Assembly (NCBI GenBank): GCA_934183185.1
Contig: CAKPSO010000006.1
Location: 1-55,434, forward strand
DNA length: 55,434 nucleotides
Direction: 5' to 3'
Source: an uncultured Bacilli bacterium
GTDB lineage: Bacteria > Bacillota_I > Bacilli_A > RF39 > UBA660
Shown here: positions 16,241 through 25,235 of the stretch, piece by piece
Position numbering within the stretch: the stretch's first letter is position 1
Layout: every line of letters starts with the position of its first letter
Notes under the pieces: generated by a model
Seen by the model: the letters and a program-made list of their open reading frames with translations, nothing else
The model's database searches: none
Told to the model about the DNA's origin: nothing
Position numbers and translations under genes: made by a program

Positions 16241-17668
16241 ATGGAAAAACAAGTTAAAGAAATAACTAGCCGTGATGTTGATTTTGCTAAGTGGTATACT
16301 GATATTTGTCTAAAGGCTGAACTAATTGATTATTCATCAATTAAAGGATGTATGATTATTAGACCTTATGGATATGCAATTTGGGAAAATATTCAAAAGG
16401 AATTAGATAGAAGATTTAAAGAAACAGGACATCAAAATGTATGCATGCCAATGTTTATATCAGAATCACTATTAAATAAAGAAAAGGATCATGTTGAGGG
16501 GTTTGCACCAGAAGTTGCTTGGGTTACATACGGTGGTAGTGAGAAGCTTCAAGAAAGACTTTGTGTACGTCCTACAAGTGAGACCTTATTTTGTGAGCAT
16601 TATTCTAATATAGTTAAAAGTTATCGTGATTTACCTAAATTATATAATCAATGGTGTAGTGTAGTACGTTGGGAAAAGACTACTCGTCCATTCTTACGCA
16701 GTCGTGAATTCTTATGGCAAGAGGGACATACTATTCATGCTACTAGTGAAGAAGCAAAAGAAGAAACTTTAAAAATGTTAAATATTTACGCAAACTTCTG
16801 TGAAGATATTTTAGCTATACCAGTAGTAAAAGGTGAGAAAACAGAAAAAGAAAAATTTGCTGGAGCGGAAAATACTTACACCATAGAAGCTTTAATGTAT
16901 AATGGAGTAGCTCTACAATCAGGAACTAGCCATTACTTTGGAGACAACTTTGCTAAACCGTTTAATATGACATACCTAGATCGTGAAAATAAATTACGTT
17001 ATGTATACCAAACATCATGGGGACTTAGTACTCGTATCATTGGAGCTTTGATTATGACTCATGGTGATGACCATGGATTAGTACTTCCACCAAACATTGC
17101 GCCAATTAAAGTAAATATTATCCCAATAGGAAAAAATACAGAAGTACTAGATAAGAGTTATGAAATAGCTAAAGAATTAAAATTAGCTAATATATCATGT
17201 GAAGTAGATGATAGTGACAAAACTCCAGGATATCGTTTTGCAGAAAGTGAAATGAGAGGTATACCAGTTCGTATCGAAATAGGACCACGTGATTTGGCTA
17301 ATCATAAAGCTATCTTAGTTAGACGTGATACTCTAGATAAAATAGAAGTATCATTAGATAATATAAATGAAGAAGTAATAAGATTATTATTAGATATTCA
17401 AAATAATATGTACCTAAGAGCTAAAATAAGACGTGATAGTATGACTAAAGAAGTATTGACACTAGAAGAAATGAAAGATTTATCTGAACATGAAAATGGC
17501 TTTATAAAAGCATTGTGGTGCGGTAATAGAGCTTGTGAAGATAAAATCAAAGAAGAAACTGGTTTAACTTCAAGATGTATGCCATTTGACGAACAAGGTA
17601 AAACTGGTAAATGTGTATGTTGCGGAGAAAAAGCTGATAAATTAGTTTATTGGGGAAAACAGTATTAA
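16241..17668 (+). CDS. proS: Prolyl-tRNA synthetase, type 3 (archaeal/eukaryotic-like)
   Basis: This 475-residue class II synthetase charges tRNA-Pro with proline in the cytoplasm. The three class II motifs are visible: RPYGYAIWENIQKELDRR (motif 1), VVRWEKTTRPFLRSREFLWQ (motif 2, with RSREFLWQEGHT), and TSWGLSTRIIGALIMTHGDD (motif 3). The C-terminus carries the zinc-like Cys set (CGNRAC, MPF, CVCCGEKAD) and ends in Tyr after a WGKQY tail, a hallmark of type 3 ProRS. The editing domain of bacterial-type ProRS is absent. A ribosome site GGGATGTG is upstream, and it is followed by its own terminator. Confidence 0.95.
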   Translation: MEKQVKEITSRDVDFAKWYTDICLKAELIDYSSIKGCMIIRPYGYAIWENIQKELDRRFKETGHQNVCMPMFISESLLNKEKDHVEGFAPEVAWVTYGGSEKLQERLCVRPTSETLFCEHYSNIVKSYRDLPKLYNQWCSVVRWEKTTRPFLRSREFLWQEGHTIHATSEEAKEETLKMLNIYANFCEDILAIPVVKGEKTEKEKFAGAENTYTIEALMYNGVALQSGTSHYFGDNFAKPFNMTYLDRENKLRYVYQTSWGLSTRIIGALIMTHGDDHGLVLPPNIAPIKVNIIPIGKNTEVLDKSYEIAKELKLANISCEVDDSDKTPGYRFAESEMRGIPVRIEIGPRDLANHKAILVRRDTLDKIEVSLDNINEEVIRLLLDIQNNMYLRAKIRRDSMTKEVLTLEEMKDLSEHENGFIKALWCGNRACEDKIKEETGLTSRCMPFDEQGKTGKCVCCGEKADKLVYWGKQY

Positions 17669-17672
17669 AAAG

Positions 17673-17696
17673 TAGACTTTAAGTCTATTTTTTTTC
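17673..17696 (+). terminator. Terminator of proS
   Basis: TAGAC and GTCTA form a short stem around a TTTAA-type loop, with an extended palindrome (TAGACTTTAAGTCTA), followed by T8. It starts 5 bases after the proS stop. Confidence 0.7.
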
Positions 17697-17739
17697 TTTC
17701 AATAATGATACAATATACCTATAAAATAGGAGATGTCAT

Positions 17740-18495
17740 ATGAAAAGAATTTTAAATAATAAAAAAATATATATTTATCTTATATTACTATTAACTATTA
17801 TAACTATTATTTGTCTAGTAATTATTAATAATAAAAATAATAATACTGAAAATGATAACAGTATATCAAACACTAAAACTAATTATATAGATGTAATCAG
17901 TTACCTACAGTTAAATACCTTACCTGATGAATATTATGGCTATTTTTATAAAAAAGAAGAAGTAACTACTGATACTATTCCTAATAACATTAAAATATAC
18001 ATGGCTATTAGAAAAATAATAACAGCTAATAAGTTAAAAAATAATATTGAAATAAAAGCTAGTGACGTAGAAGATGCTTTAGTATCTATCTTTGGTACAA
18101 ACGTTAAATATAATCATCAGTCAATTACTGGTAATAATAATAGTTATACCACATTTAAATATGATAAAGGTATCTATAAAGAAGATAAAACTAAATGTGA
18201 TGATATATGTAATAATCCTAGAACTGATAGTATTATTTCAAATATAATTAAAGTAGATAATACTGATAATAGTACTATAGTTTATGAACAAGTAGCTTTT
18301 GTTTCAACTGGATATGATCTTGATACAAAAAAAGTAACGTACTATATTTATAAAGATATTGATAAAAAAGAATTAGTAAGCAAGGAAGATTCATACAGTA
18401 TAGATAACTGCAAAGATAAACTTAATACTTATAAATATACCTTTAAGAAAGATAAAGATAATTATTATTTTGAACGAGTAGAACTAGTAAAATAG
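17740..18495 (+). CDS. Membrane-anchored protein of unknown function
   Basis: The 251-residue protein has one N-terminal helix (residues 9-28), an Asn-rich linker and an extracytoplasmic domain with a Cys pair (TKCDDICNNP) and a further Cys (DNCKDKLN), which may form disulfides. No family was recognised. The ribosome site is AGGAGATG, and a TACAAT box at about 17708 may be its promoter. It ends in a convergent arrangement with a metallophosphoesterase gene. Confidence 0.6.
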   Translation: MKRILNNKKIYIYLILLLTIITIICLVIINNKNNNTENDNSISNTKTNYIDVISYLQLNTLPDEYYGYFYKKEEVTTDTIPNNIKIYMAIRKIITANKLKNNIEIKASDVEDALVSIFGTNVKYNHQSITGNNNSYTTFKYDKGIYKEDKTKCDDICNNPRTDSIISNIIKVDNTDNSTIVYEQVAFVSTGYDLDTKKVTYYIYKDIDKKELVSKEDSYSIDNCKDKLNTYKYTFKKDKDNYYFERVELVK

Positions 18496-18508
18496 TTCTT
18501 TTTAAATG

Positions 18509-18535
18509 AAAAAAAGAAGCAATCTAATTACTTCT
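18509..18535 (-). terminator. Terminator of the phosphoesterase/CPBP operon
   Basis: On the minus strand, GAAGTAA and TTGCTTC (with one mismatch at the stem top) form a stem around a 5-6-base loop, followed by T7. It overlaps the stop codon of the phosphoesterase gene. Confidence 0.55.
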
Positions 18536-19442
18536 CAACTAAACGATATATACTAATACTAGGTCTATCAAAAAATCTTAATTTCATATCACTTGTACCT
18601 ATTCCGCCTGATATGTATAAGTCAGTATTTCCAATATGATAATATTCATTTTTATACTTCTTAGCTCCATTTACTGTCTTTAATGCCCCAATAAATGGTA
18701 ATCTTATTTGTCCATTATGAGAATGTCCAGCTAATGCTAAATCAACATGTTCAGTATTTAAAATATTATCAATACTATCAGGTTCATGAAGTAGAGTAAT
18801 AGTAAACATATTTTCAGTATCATAATCAGAAAATATATTATCAATATCTATATTTTCTTTAATACTACTACCAATCCCAGCTATTAGTATAGGCATATTA
18901 CCATGATAGTAAATAAGATCATTACTATTATTTAGAATCTTAAAACTAGTCTGATTAAAAACTAAATCAAAGTAATTATTATCATAATCATGATTACCTC
19001 TAATGGCATAAAGACCAGTAGTAACCTTAATCTTATTAAATAATTCTATTAAATCATTAATATCATTACTAGTAACTATAGTATTTTTATCTATCAAATC
19101 ACCAGTAAAAACTACGATATCAGGTTTTAGCTTATTAATAGTAGAAACTATTTTCTTTAAATCACTCTTATTAACTGTAGATAGATAATGTAAATCTGAA
19201 TACTGGACTATTTTAAAGCCATGAAAAGATTCAGGTAACTTATTATTAACTATCTTATATTCTCTTACTTGTAATCCCTTAGTACCAATATAATGCATAT
19301 AACATATTAAAGCTACTATACATAATAAAAGTATAATAAATACCCCAACAAGTTTAATAATAATTTTCTTTCTTTTAGCTTTCTTTTCTTCTTTTTCCAT
19401 TTCCTTTTCTAGCTTAATAGCTTTTTCTTCACGACTTACCAT
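18528..19442 (-). CDS. Membrane-anchored metallophosphoesterase (YkuE-like)
   Basis: This 304-residue protein has a charged N-terminal stretch, one membrane helix (residues 27-48) and a calcineurin-type phosphoesterase domain. Motifs in order are QYSDLHYL (D-x-H), IVVFTGDLID (GDxxD), IRGNHDY (GNHD), LLHEPD and LAGHSHNGQIRLP (GHxHxGQ), all with the metal ligands intact. YkuE-type relatives act on lipid or nucleotide phosphates at the membrane surface, and some hydrolyse UDP-sugar lipids. The start ATG follows AAGGATG. It overlaps the upstream CPBP gene by 7 bases, so the pair is translationally coupled on the minus strand. Confidence 0.88.
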   Translation of the reverse strand: MVSREEKAIKLEKEMEKEEKKAKRKKIIIKLVGVFIILLLCIVALICYMHYIGTKGLQVREYKIVNNKLPESFHGFKIVQYSDLHYLSTVNKSDLKKIVSTINKLKPDIVVFTGDLIDKNTIVTSNDINDLIELFNKIKVTTGLYAIRGNHDYDNNYFDLVFNQTSFKILNNSNDLIYYHGNMPILIAGIGSSIKENIDIDNIFSDYDTENMFTITLLHEPDSIDNILNTEHVDLALAGHSHNGQIRLPFIGALKTVNGAKKYKNEYYHIGNTDLYISGGIGTSDMKLRFFDRPSISIYRLVEK

Positions 19443-20404
19443 GGTAACATCCTTATAATAGCTAAACTACTAGTAATTGATAAAATAGTTAAGCAGGTAT
19501 TATGAAACATGTGTATTAATATTGATGGAAATATATTCTTAGTCTTTACCATAGTACATCCAAAAGCTACCCCAAGAGAACAGTAAGGTATCAAATATAA
19601 GAAATCCCACAAACTTTGATATGAGAAAATAATATGCAAACTTCCAAACACAAAAGCAGATACTAAAACAAACACCCATTTCTTAGAAAAAGTATCGTAG
19701 AAAGCCTTTCTAAAAGTCATTTCCTCTATAAATGGAGCTAACATACCTATACATATAATAGAAGCAAAAGGAGCACAATGTATTAAATTTTGAACACTAT
19801 TTTCATTACCAGCTACAGCACTAGAAAAAGCATTTATTAGTAAATTGGATACTACCATTACGATTAATCCTATCAACCAATACTTAAAGCCAGTATCAAT
19901 AAAAGAATAAAAATTCCTTTTAAACTCATTAAACTGTTCCTTAAGTTCCTTACGATAAATGAATACAAGTATTATTAATAATATACTATCCGAAAAAAGT
20001 GTTAGATAAGTTTGTTCCTTACTAGATAAATTATGACTATCTAAATTAAATAGTTTAATAGGTATATATTGAGTTAATTGGATAAAGAAAAATAAACTTA
20101 GTACTAATAATAACTTCATAGCCTTTTTAGCATTTACTATTTCTTTTACTAATCCAATATTAAATAAAGTAGAAATAATAGTACTAATAGAAATAATAAT
20201 AGTAGTAGTTAACCTAATCCTAGAAATATCTAATCTTAAATTATTAAAATCAATTATAGTTACAAATAAGCATACTATAAATGAAATAATACCCCATAAT
20301 ATAGCTTTCTTAACATTACTCTTATTATCATGGTAGTAATTAAATTCAAAAGGAGTAATAGTAATTAACATTGGTAATAAGATACCATAAAATAAATTAT
20401 TCAT
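19436..20404 (-). CDS. CPBP family intramembrane metalloprotease
   Basis: The 322-residue membrane protein has about eight hydrophobic segments. It carries the CPBP (Abi/Rce1-like) motifs APFIEEMTFRKAF (EExxxR, residues about 222-235), FVFGSLHI (FxxxH) and ILIHMFHNT (HxxxN/D). These residues form the glutamate-type or zinc-type intramembrane active site, and members process prenylated or peptide substrates. The ATG at 20425 would lie upstream of the likely transcription start, because an ATTATA (TATAAT on the minus strand) lies at 20426-20431. The start at 20404, with TTGGAGG in front, is therefore chosen. Confidence 0.85.
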   Translation of the reverse strand: MNNLFYGILLPMLITITPFEFNYYHDNKSNVKKAILWGIISFIVCLFVTIIDFNNLRLDISRIRLTTTIIISISTIISTLFNIGLVKEIVNAKKAMKLLLVLSLFFFIQLTQYIPIKLFNLDSHNLSSKEQTYLTLFSDSILLIILVFIYRKELKEQFNEFKRNFYSFIDTGFKYWLIGLIVMVVSNLLINAFSSAVAGNENSVQNLIHCAPFASIICIGMLAPFIEEMTFRKAFYDTFSKKWVFVLVSAFVFGSLHIIFSYQSLWDFLYLIPYCSLGVAFGCTMVKTKNIFPSILIHMFHNTCLTILSITSSLAIIRMLPW

Positions 20405-20508
20405 AATAGCCTCCAATTCTTTCATATTATAATAGTATCATATAATTTTTAATAAAAGACACTTTTTTTAATAAAAGTTAATTTTTTCTATGTAAAATAT
20501 AAATTATG

Positions 20509-20546
20509 TGTTATAATCTAAGTGCAACGAGTGGAAAAACCACTCG
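20509..20546 (+). promoter_or_regulatory. Extended -10 promoter and 5' leader hairpin of the nusA-infB operon
   Basis: TGTTATAAT (20509-20517) is an extended -10 promoter (TG-n-TATAAT) with a weak -35. About 10 bases later the leader forms a 7-bp perfect hairpin, CGAGTGG with CCACTCG around A5 (20528-20546), followed by the T-rich ATTTTGTTT. This resembles a small attenuator at the head of the translation-factor operon. Confidence 0.55.
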
Positions 20547-20570
20547 ATTTTGTTTAGTTTGGGGGAAATT

Positions 20571-20888
20571 ATGATGATAAGTAATCTTAGATTAAAACTG
20601 ATAATGTTATGTCATCCTAAATACGTATTAGTAGATGATAATTACTGTGATTGTTCATGTCTAAAGGGATGTAGCTTAGTAACTTCTAAAACCAATCGTT
20701 ATAATAAGTCTACATACTGTAATTCTGATAATGGACAAGAAATATATTCAGTACCTATTTATGCTAAAATCTGTTCTGATACTAAAGTGAAATATTTTAG
20801 ATACAAGACAGAACATTATGAGTTAGCCAATGATATTTATCAGTTAGTAGCATCAGGCAAAAGAAAAATATTAGAGAAAGGGAAATAA
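20571..20888 (+). CDS. Unrecognised Cys-containing protein at the head of the nusA operon
   Basis: The 105-residue protein starts at ATG 20571 after the ribosome site GGGGGAAA. It contains DDNYCDCSCLKGCSLV with four Cys in 10 residues, further Cys at STYCNSDN and YAKICSD, and a helical C-terminal half. The Cys pattern could bind a metal. No family was recognised. It is 5 bases ahead of the rimP-like gene and so is the first gene of the transcription/translation operon, a position where I know of no standard conserved gene. Confidence 0.6.
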   Translation: MMISNLRLKLIMLCHPKYVLVDDNYCDCSCLKGCSLVTSKTNRYNKSTYCNSDNGQEIYSVPIYAKICSDTKVKYFRYKTEHYELANDIYQLVASGKRKILEKGK

Positions 20889-20893
20889 TAAGT

Positions 20894-21145
20894 ATGAAAG
20901 AAAAAATAATTACTGCTGTTGGAGATAAGTTAGATAGTCTAAATCTTTTTATTGATGATATTACTTATGGTAAGGTAGATAATGAAAATACGTTAACTAT
21001 TGTGTTAGACAGTAAAGAAATTATACCTCTAAATAAAGTAGTTATGGCTACTAGAATTATAAATCCGATATTAGATAAATTAGATTTAATAAATGAGTCA
21101 TATACTTTAGATGTATATGCTAAAGAAAAGGGAGATGTAGAATAA
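20894..21145 (+). CDS. rimP: RimP N-terminal domain only (truncated ribosome maturation factor)
   Basis: The 83-residue protein matches the first half of RimP (YlxS): DITYGKVDNENTLTIVLDS for the early strands and ATRIINPILDKLDLINESYTLDV for the helix and strand that in RimP precede the LEVSSPG motif. It then stops, so the C-terminal SH3-like domain (about 70 residues in full RimP) is missing. RimP helps mature the 30S subunit. Its position directly before nusA, with a TAATG overlap at 21143-21147, is the normal rimP place. No frameshift or remaining SH3 codons were seen, so the short form is probably genuine. Confidence 0.8.
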   Translation: MKEKIITAVGDKLDSLNLFIDDITYGKVDNENTLTIVLDSKEIIPLNKVVMATRIINPILDKLDLINESYTLDVYAKEKGDVE

Positions 21146-22245
21146 TGAATGGTAAAGAGTTTATTAAAGCAGTAGATACTGTAGAAAAAGAAAAAGGAAT
21201 AGATCGTAAGATAATTTTTGAAGGAATGGAAAATGCTCTTATGGCAGCTTATAAGAAAAGTACAGGACTTCAAAACTGTAAAGTTCGTATTGATGAAAAA
21301 ACTGGAGATATCAAGGTTTACTCATATTTAACAGTTGTTGAAGATGAACGTGATGAAGATGAAGATGATATAGATTTAGATACTGAAATATCACTTACAG
21401 AAGCTAGAAAAATTAATCCTACTTATAATATAGGAGATACTATCGATACCCAAATTACCCCAAAAGAAGATTTTGGTAGAGTAGCAACTTCTACAGCTAA
21501 ACAAGTATTAATACAAAAAATAAGAGAAGCTGAGAGAAATAGTATTATGAATGATCTTGGTGATAAACAAGATGAATTATTAATTGGTACTGTTGAATTA
21601 GAAGATACAGATAATTATTATATTAACTTAGGACGTAGTAATGGTATCTTACCTAAGAAAGAATGTATTCCAGGTGAAAAGATTACTATGGGTAGTCAAC
21701 TTAAAGTATATGTTAGTAAAGTAGATGCTAATAATAAAGGATTATTTATTTTACTTTCTCGTACTCATTATGGTTTCCTAAAGAGATTATTTGAACTTGA
21801 AATACCTGAAATAAATGATGGAAGTGTACTTCTTTATAGTGTAGCAAGAGATGCTGGTAACCGTAGTAAAGTAGCAGTATATTCAGAAAATAGTCATATT
21901 GATCCAATCGGAGCCTGTATTGGTGAAAAAGGTAGTAGAATCGCTCGTATTTTAGAAGAATTACATGGAGAAAAAGTAGATATCGTTAAATATGATAAAG
22001 ATCCAGCCATGTTTATAGAAAATGCTCTAGCCCCTGCTAAAAATTTAAAAGTACTTATTATGGATCCAAAGAAACAAGAAGCATTAGTAATAGCAGATGG
22101 AGATGACTTCTCATTAGCTATTGGTAAAAAGGGAATGAATGCACGCCTTGCTTCCCGCCTAACTAAATATAAAATTGATATTAAAAACAGTACCCAAGCT
22201 AGTGAATTAGGAATTACATTTAGGAATGATCAAAATGAAGAATAA
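21145..22245 (+). CDS. nusA: Transcription termination/antitermination factor NusA
   Basis: The 366-residue protein has the N-terminal RNA polymerase-binding domain (residues 1-130, beginning GKEFIKAVDTVEKEKG), an S1 domain (residues about 133-200), and two KH domains, with IDPIGACIGEKGSRIARI (KH1 core) and LAIGKKGMNARLASRLTKYK (KH2 core). NusA binds RNA polymerase and nascent RNA and controls pausing and termination. It starts within the stop codon of the truncated rimP gene and overlaps the ylxR gene, as in the standard ylxS-nusA-ylxR-infB operon. Confidence 0.95.
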   Translation: MNGKEFIKAVDTVEKEKGIDRKIIFEGMENALMAAYKKSTGLQNCKVRIDEKTGDIKVYSYLTVVEDERDEDEDDIDLDTEISLTEARKINPTYNIGDTIDTQITPKEDFGRVATSTAKQVLIQKIREAERNSIMNDLGDKQDELLIGTVELEDTDNYYINLGRSNGILPKKECIPGEKITMGSQLKVYVSKVDANNKGLFILLSRTHYGFLKRLFELEIPEINDGSVLLYSVARDAGNRSKVAVYSENSHIDPIGACIGEKGSRIARILEELHGEKVDIVKYDKDPAMFIENALAPAKNLKVLIMDPKKQEALVIADGDDFSLAIGKKGMNARLASRLTKYKIDIKNSTQASELGITFRNDQNEE

Positions 22246-22498
22246 GAAAATTCCAATGCGTATGTGTTCTGTAACTAGAGAAAAATATCCTAAGCAAGAA
22301 CTATTAAGAATAGTATTAACCCCAGAAAAAGAGGTTAAGATTGATTTGACTGGAAAATTAAATGGTCATGGAGCATATATTAAGAAAGATATAGAGGTAT
22401 TAAATAAAGCCATAAAAACAAAAGCTCTAGCTAGAGCATTAGATACTGATATACCAGAATCTATCTATCAAGAAATAGAAGAAATAATTAATAAGTAA
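22235..22498 (+). CDS. ylxR: YlxR family RNA-binding protein (RNase P modulator RnpM)
   Basis: The 87-residue protein reads IPMRMCSVTREKYPKQELLRIV at its start, the typical R-x-C-x-x-(T/C)-(R/G)-x-x-x-(P/K)-KxELxRIV motif of DUF448/YlxR proteins, and continues GRGAY-like GHGAYIKKD. RnpM was recently linked to RNase P control in Bacillus. It overlaps the nusA stop by 11 bases. The ATG at 22226 lacks room for a ribosome site, while AGGAATG sits well before ATG 22235, so that start is chosen. Confidence 0.9.
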   Translation: MKNKKIPMRMCSVTREKYPKQELLRIVLTPEKEVKIDLTGKLNGHGAYIKKDIEVLNKAIKTKALARALDTDIPESIYQEIEEIINK

Positions 22499-22520
22499 TT
22501 AACTTAAAGGGGGTATTTTG

Positions 22521-23066
22521 ATGCCTGGTAAAAGAGAAGAATATTTATCATGGGAAGAATACTTTATGGGAAGTGCTATTCTAGCATCTACTAGAAGTAA
22601 AGATCCATCTACTCAAGTTGGAGCATGCATCGTAAATAAAGATAATAAAATATTATCAATCGGATACAATGGTTTAACTAAAAACATGAATGATGATGAA
22701 TTTTACTGGAATTCTATTGGTGAAAAAACAGGAGAATTAGAAAAGAATAAAGATTACTTCGTGGTTCATGCTGAGAGAAATGCTATTTTAAATTATAGAG
22801 GTAATCAACAGGAGTTAGTAGGAAGTACATTATACGTTACCCTATATCCATGCTTAGAATGTACTAAAGAAATAATTCAAGTTGGTATAAAGAAAGTAAT
22901 ATATCTTAGAATGTATTCAAAGAAAGAATTAGTTAAACTAAGTAAAACGATGTTTGAAATAGCTGGCGTAGAAGTAGTTGCTTATAATCAAAATAAAGAC
23001 TTTACTAAAGAAGAAGTAAATGAAGGAATGAATAATATTCAAAAAATATTAAAAAGATATTCATAA
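22521..23066 (+). CDS. dCMP deaminase (ComEB-like)
   Basis: This 181-residue protein has the cytidine/deoxycytidylate deaminase zinc site: VVHAERNAIL (HAE) and YPCLECTKEII (PCxxC), with the N-terminal SWEEYFMGSAILASTRSKDP motif and the SIGYNG loop of dCMP deaminases. It converts dCMP to dUMP for dTMP synthesis. The unusual feature is its place: between ylxR and infB, where Bacilli have ylxQ (an L7Ae-type ribosomal protein). The ribosome site AAAGGGGG precedes ATG 22521. It is 31 bases ahead of infB and evidently cotranscribed. Confidence 0.9.
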   Translation: MPGKREEYLSWEEYFMGSAILASTRSKDPSTQVGACIVNKDNKILSIGYNGLTKNMNDDEFYWNSIGEKTGELEKNKDYFVVHAERNAILNYRGNQQELVGSTLYVTLYPCLECTKEIIQVGIKKVIYLRMYSKKELVKLSKTMFEIAGVEVVAYNQNKDFTKEEVNEGMNNIQKILKRYS

Positions 23067-23097
23067 AATATATAAATAAAAAGGAAGGTGATTTTGT

Positions 23098-25212
23098 ATG
23101 ATGAGTGTTTTAGAATATGCAGAAGATGTAGGTAAAACAGTAGAGGAAATATTAGCTTATTGTAAAAAATTGGAAATTAAAGTAACAGCAGAGGAGGATA
23201 TGTTAAGTGATCTTGATATTACTCTTTTAGATAATGAAATTCAAGATAATGAAGATTACATTACTGAAGAAAGTAATTATGATGATGACGATGAATTATT
23301 TGAAAAAGTAGAATCTCTTGCTGCTGATACTAAAATTAATCAAGAAAAGCAGAAAACTAAAATTAAAAATAAGAAACAACCTCAAGAGAATAAAGATGAA
23401 TATTTAAAGGATAAAAAAGAAATATATAAACATCGTGAAAAACTAATGGCTAATACTAATGATGTAGATGATAGCATTATTCTATATAAAGAGAATATGA
23501 CAGTAAAAGAATTAGCTGATCTTTTAGAAGTAGCACCTAGTGAATTAGTAAAGAAACTAATGGGACTAGGTATTATGGCAACTCTTAATAATTCTTTATC
23601 ATTTGAAGTAGCAGAAATACTAGTATTAGATTACGATAAAACTTTAAAGAAAGAAGAAACAGCTGATATTTCTAATTTTGAACAGTATGAAATTATTGAC
23701 TCAAAAGAAGACTTGGAAGAAAGACCTCCTGTTGTTACTATTATGGGACATGTTGATCATGGTAAAACTTCACTTCTAGATGCAATTAGAAATGCCAATG
23801 TAGTAAGTGGTGAAGCAGGTGGAATTACTCAAGCAATAGGTGCATATCAAGTAGAAATTAATGGCAAAAAGATAACTTTTATTGATACTCCAGGGCATGA
23901 AGCATTTACTGAAATGAGAGCAAGAGGGGCAAGTGTTACCGATGTAGTAATTATTATTGTTGCTGCTGATGATGGAGTTATGCCACAAACTAAAGAAGCT
24001 ATTGATCATGCTAAAGCAGCTAATGTTCCAATAATTGTAGCTATTAATAAAATGGATAAACCTGATGCTAATCCCGATAGAGTTTTAACTGAATTAGTTG
24101 AATATGGTATTACACCTGAAGAATGGGGTGGAGATACAATAGTATGTAGAATATCTGCTAAAACTCATGATGGTATTCCTGAATTATTAGAAAACATCTT
24201 ATTAGTAAGTGAAATGGCTGAATTAAAAGCTAATCCCCATCGTTATGCAACCGGTGCCGTAATAGAATCACGTCTAGATAAACAAATTGGTAGTGTTGCT
24301 ACACTATTGATTCAAAATGGTACTCTACGTTTGGGAGATCCAATAGTTGTAGGAACAAGTTATGGTAAAATACGTACATTAAAAAATGATAAAGGACAAG
24401 ATATAATAGAAGCATTACCATCTACACCAGTAGAAATTACTGGTTTAAATGAACCACCTCAAGCTGGTGATAAATTTATGGCATTTGAAACAGAAAAACA
24501 GGCTAGAAGTATAGCTGAAGAAAGAAAATTACGTGCTCGTAGCCAAGATACTAATCGTACTGGAATGACTTTAGATGATTTATTTGGTAAGATACAAGAA
24601 GGTATTCGTGAAATAAATGTAATTCTAAAAGCAGATGTAAATGGTAGTCAAGAAGCAGTTAAAAAGTCGCTAGAAAAAATCGAGGTAGAAGATGTACGAG
24701 TAAAAGTTATACGTAGTGGAGTAGGAACTATTACTGAAAGTGATATTACTTTAGCTAAGGCAAGTAATGCTATCATAATTGGATTTAATGTAAGACCAAG
24801 CAGTAAAACAATGGATGTGGCTAAGGAAAATGGTGTTGAAATCCGTTTATATGATATTATTTATAAAGTAGTAGAAGACATGGAAGCAGCAATGAAAGGC
24901 ATGCTTGATCCAGTATATGAAGAAAAAGTAAATGGTACATTAGAAATAAGACAGATATTTAAATTTTCCAAAGTTGGTAATATTGCTGGATGTCATGTAC
25001 TAGATGGAGTTATTAAAGCTAATAGTAATGCTAGGTTAATACGTGATGGTGTAGTAGTATATACTGGTAAAATAGCTTCTATTCAACGTGAAAAAGACCA
25101 AGCTAAAGAAGTTAGCAAAGGTATGGACTGTGGAATTACTTTAGAAAACTATCAAGATATAAAAGAAAAAGATATAATAGAAGCATATGAACTAATTGAA
25201 ATAAAAAGATAA
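23098..25212 (+). CDS. infB: Translation initiation factor IF-2
   Basis: The 704-residue GTPase brings initiator tRNA to the ribosome. It has a short, acidic N-terminal part (residues 1-140) with a single IF2N-type segment MTVKELADLLEVAPSELV, then the G domain with MGHVDHGKTSLLDAIR (P loop), DTPGHEAFTEMRARG, and INKMDK motifs, and then domains II-IV. ESRLDKQIGSVATLLIQ lies in domain II and NGTLEIRQIFKFS in domain IV. The short N-terminal part is typical of Firmicutes. The ribosome site AAGGAAGGTG precedes ATG 23098. Confidence 0.96.
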   Translation: MMSVLEYAEDVGKTVEEILAYCKKLEIKVTAEEDMLSDLDITLLDNEIQDNEDYITEESNYDDDDELFEKVESLAADTKINQEKQKTKIKNKKQPQENKDEYLKDKKEIYKHREKLMANTNDVDDSIILYKENMTVKELADLLEVAPSELVKKLMGLGIMATLNNSLSFEVAEILVLDYDKTLKKEETADISNFEQYEIIDSKEDLEERPPVVTIMGHVDHGKTSLLDAIRNANVVSGEAGGITQAIGAYQVEINGKKITFIDTPGHEAFTEMRARGASVTDVVIIIVAADDGVMPQTKEAIDHAKAANVPIIVAINKMDKPDANPDRVLTELVEYGITPEEWGGDTIVCRISAKTHDGIPELLENILLVSEMAELKANPHRYATGAVIESRLDKQIGSVATLLIQNGTLRLGDPIVVGTSYGKIRTLKNDKGQDIIEALPSTPVEITGLNEPPQAGDKFMAFETEKQARSIAEERKLRARSQDTNRTGMTLDDLFGKIQEGIREINVILKADVNGSQEAVKKSLEKIEVEDVRVKVIRSGVGTITESDITLAKASNAIIIGFNVRPSSKTMDVAKENGVEIRLYDIIYKVVEDMEAAMKGMLDPVYEEKVNGTLEIRQIFKFSKVGNIAGCHVLDGVIKANSNARLIRDGVVVYTGKIASIQREKDQAKEVSKGMDCGITLENYQDIKEKDIIEAYELIEIKR

Positions 25213-25235
25213 TTTAAAATAAATGGAGAATAGAT

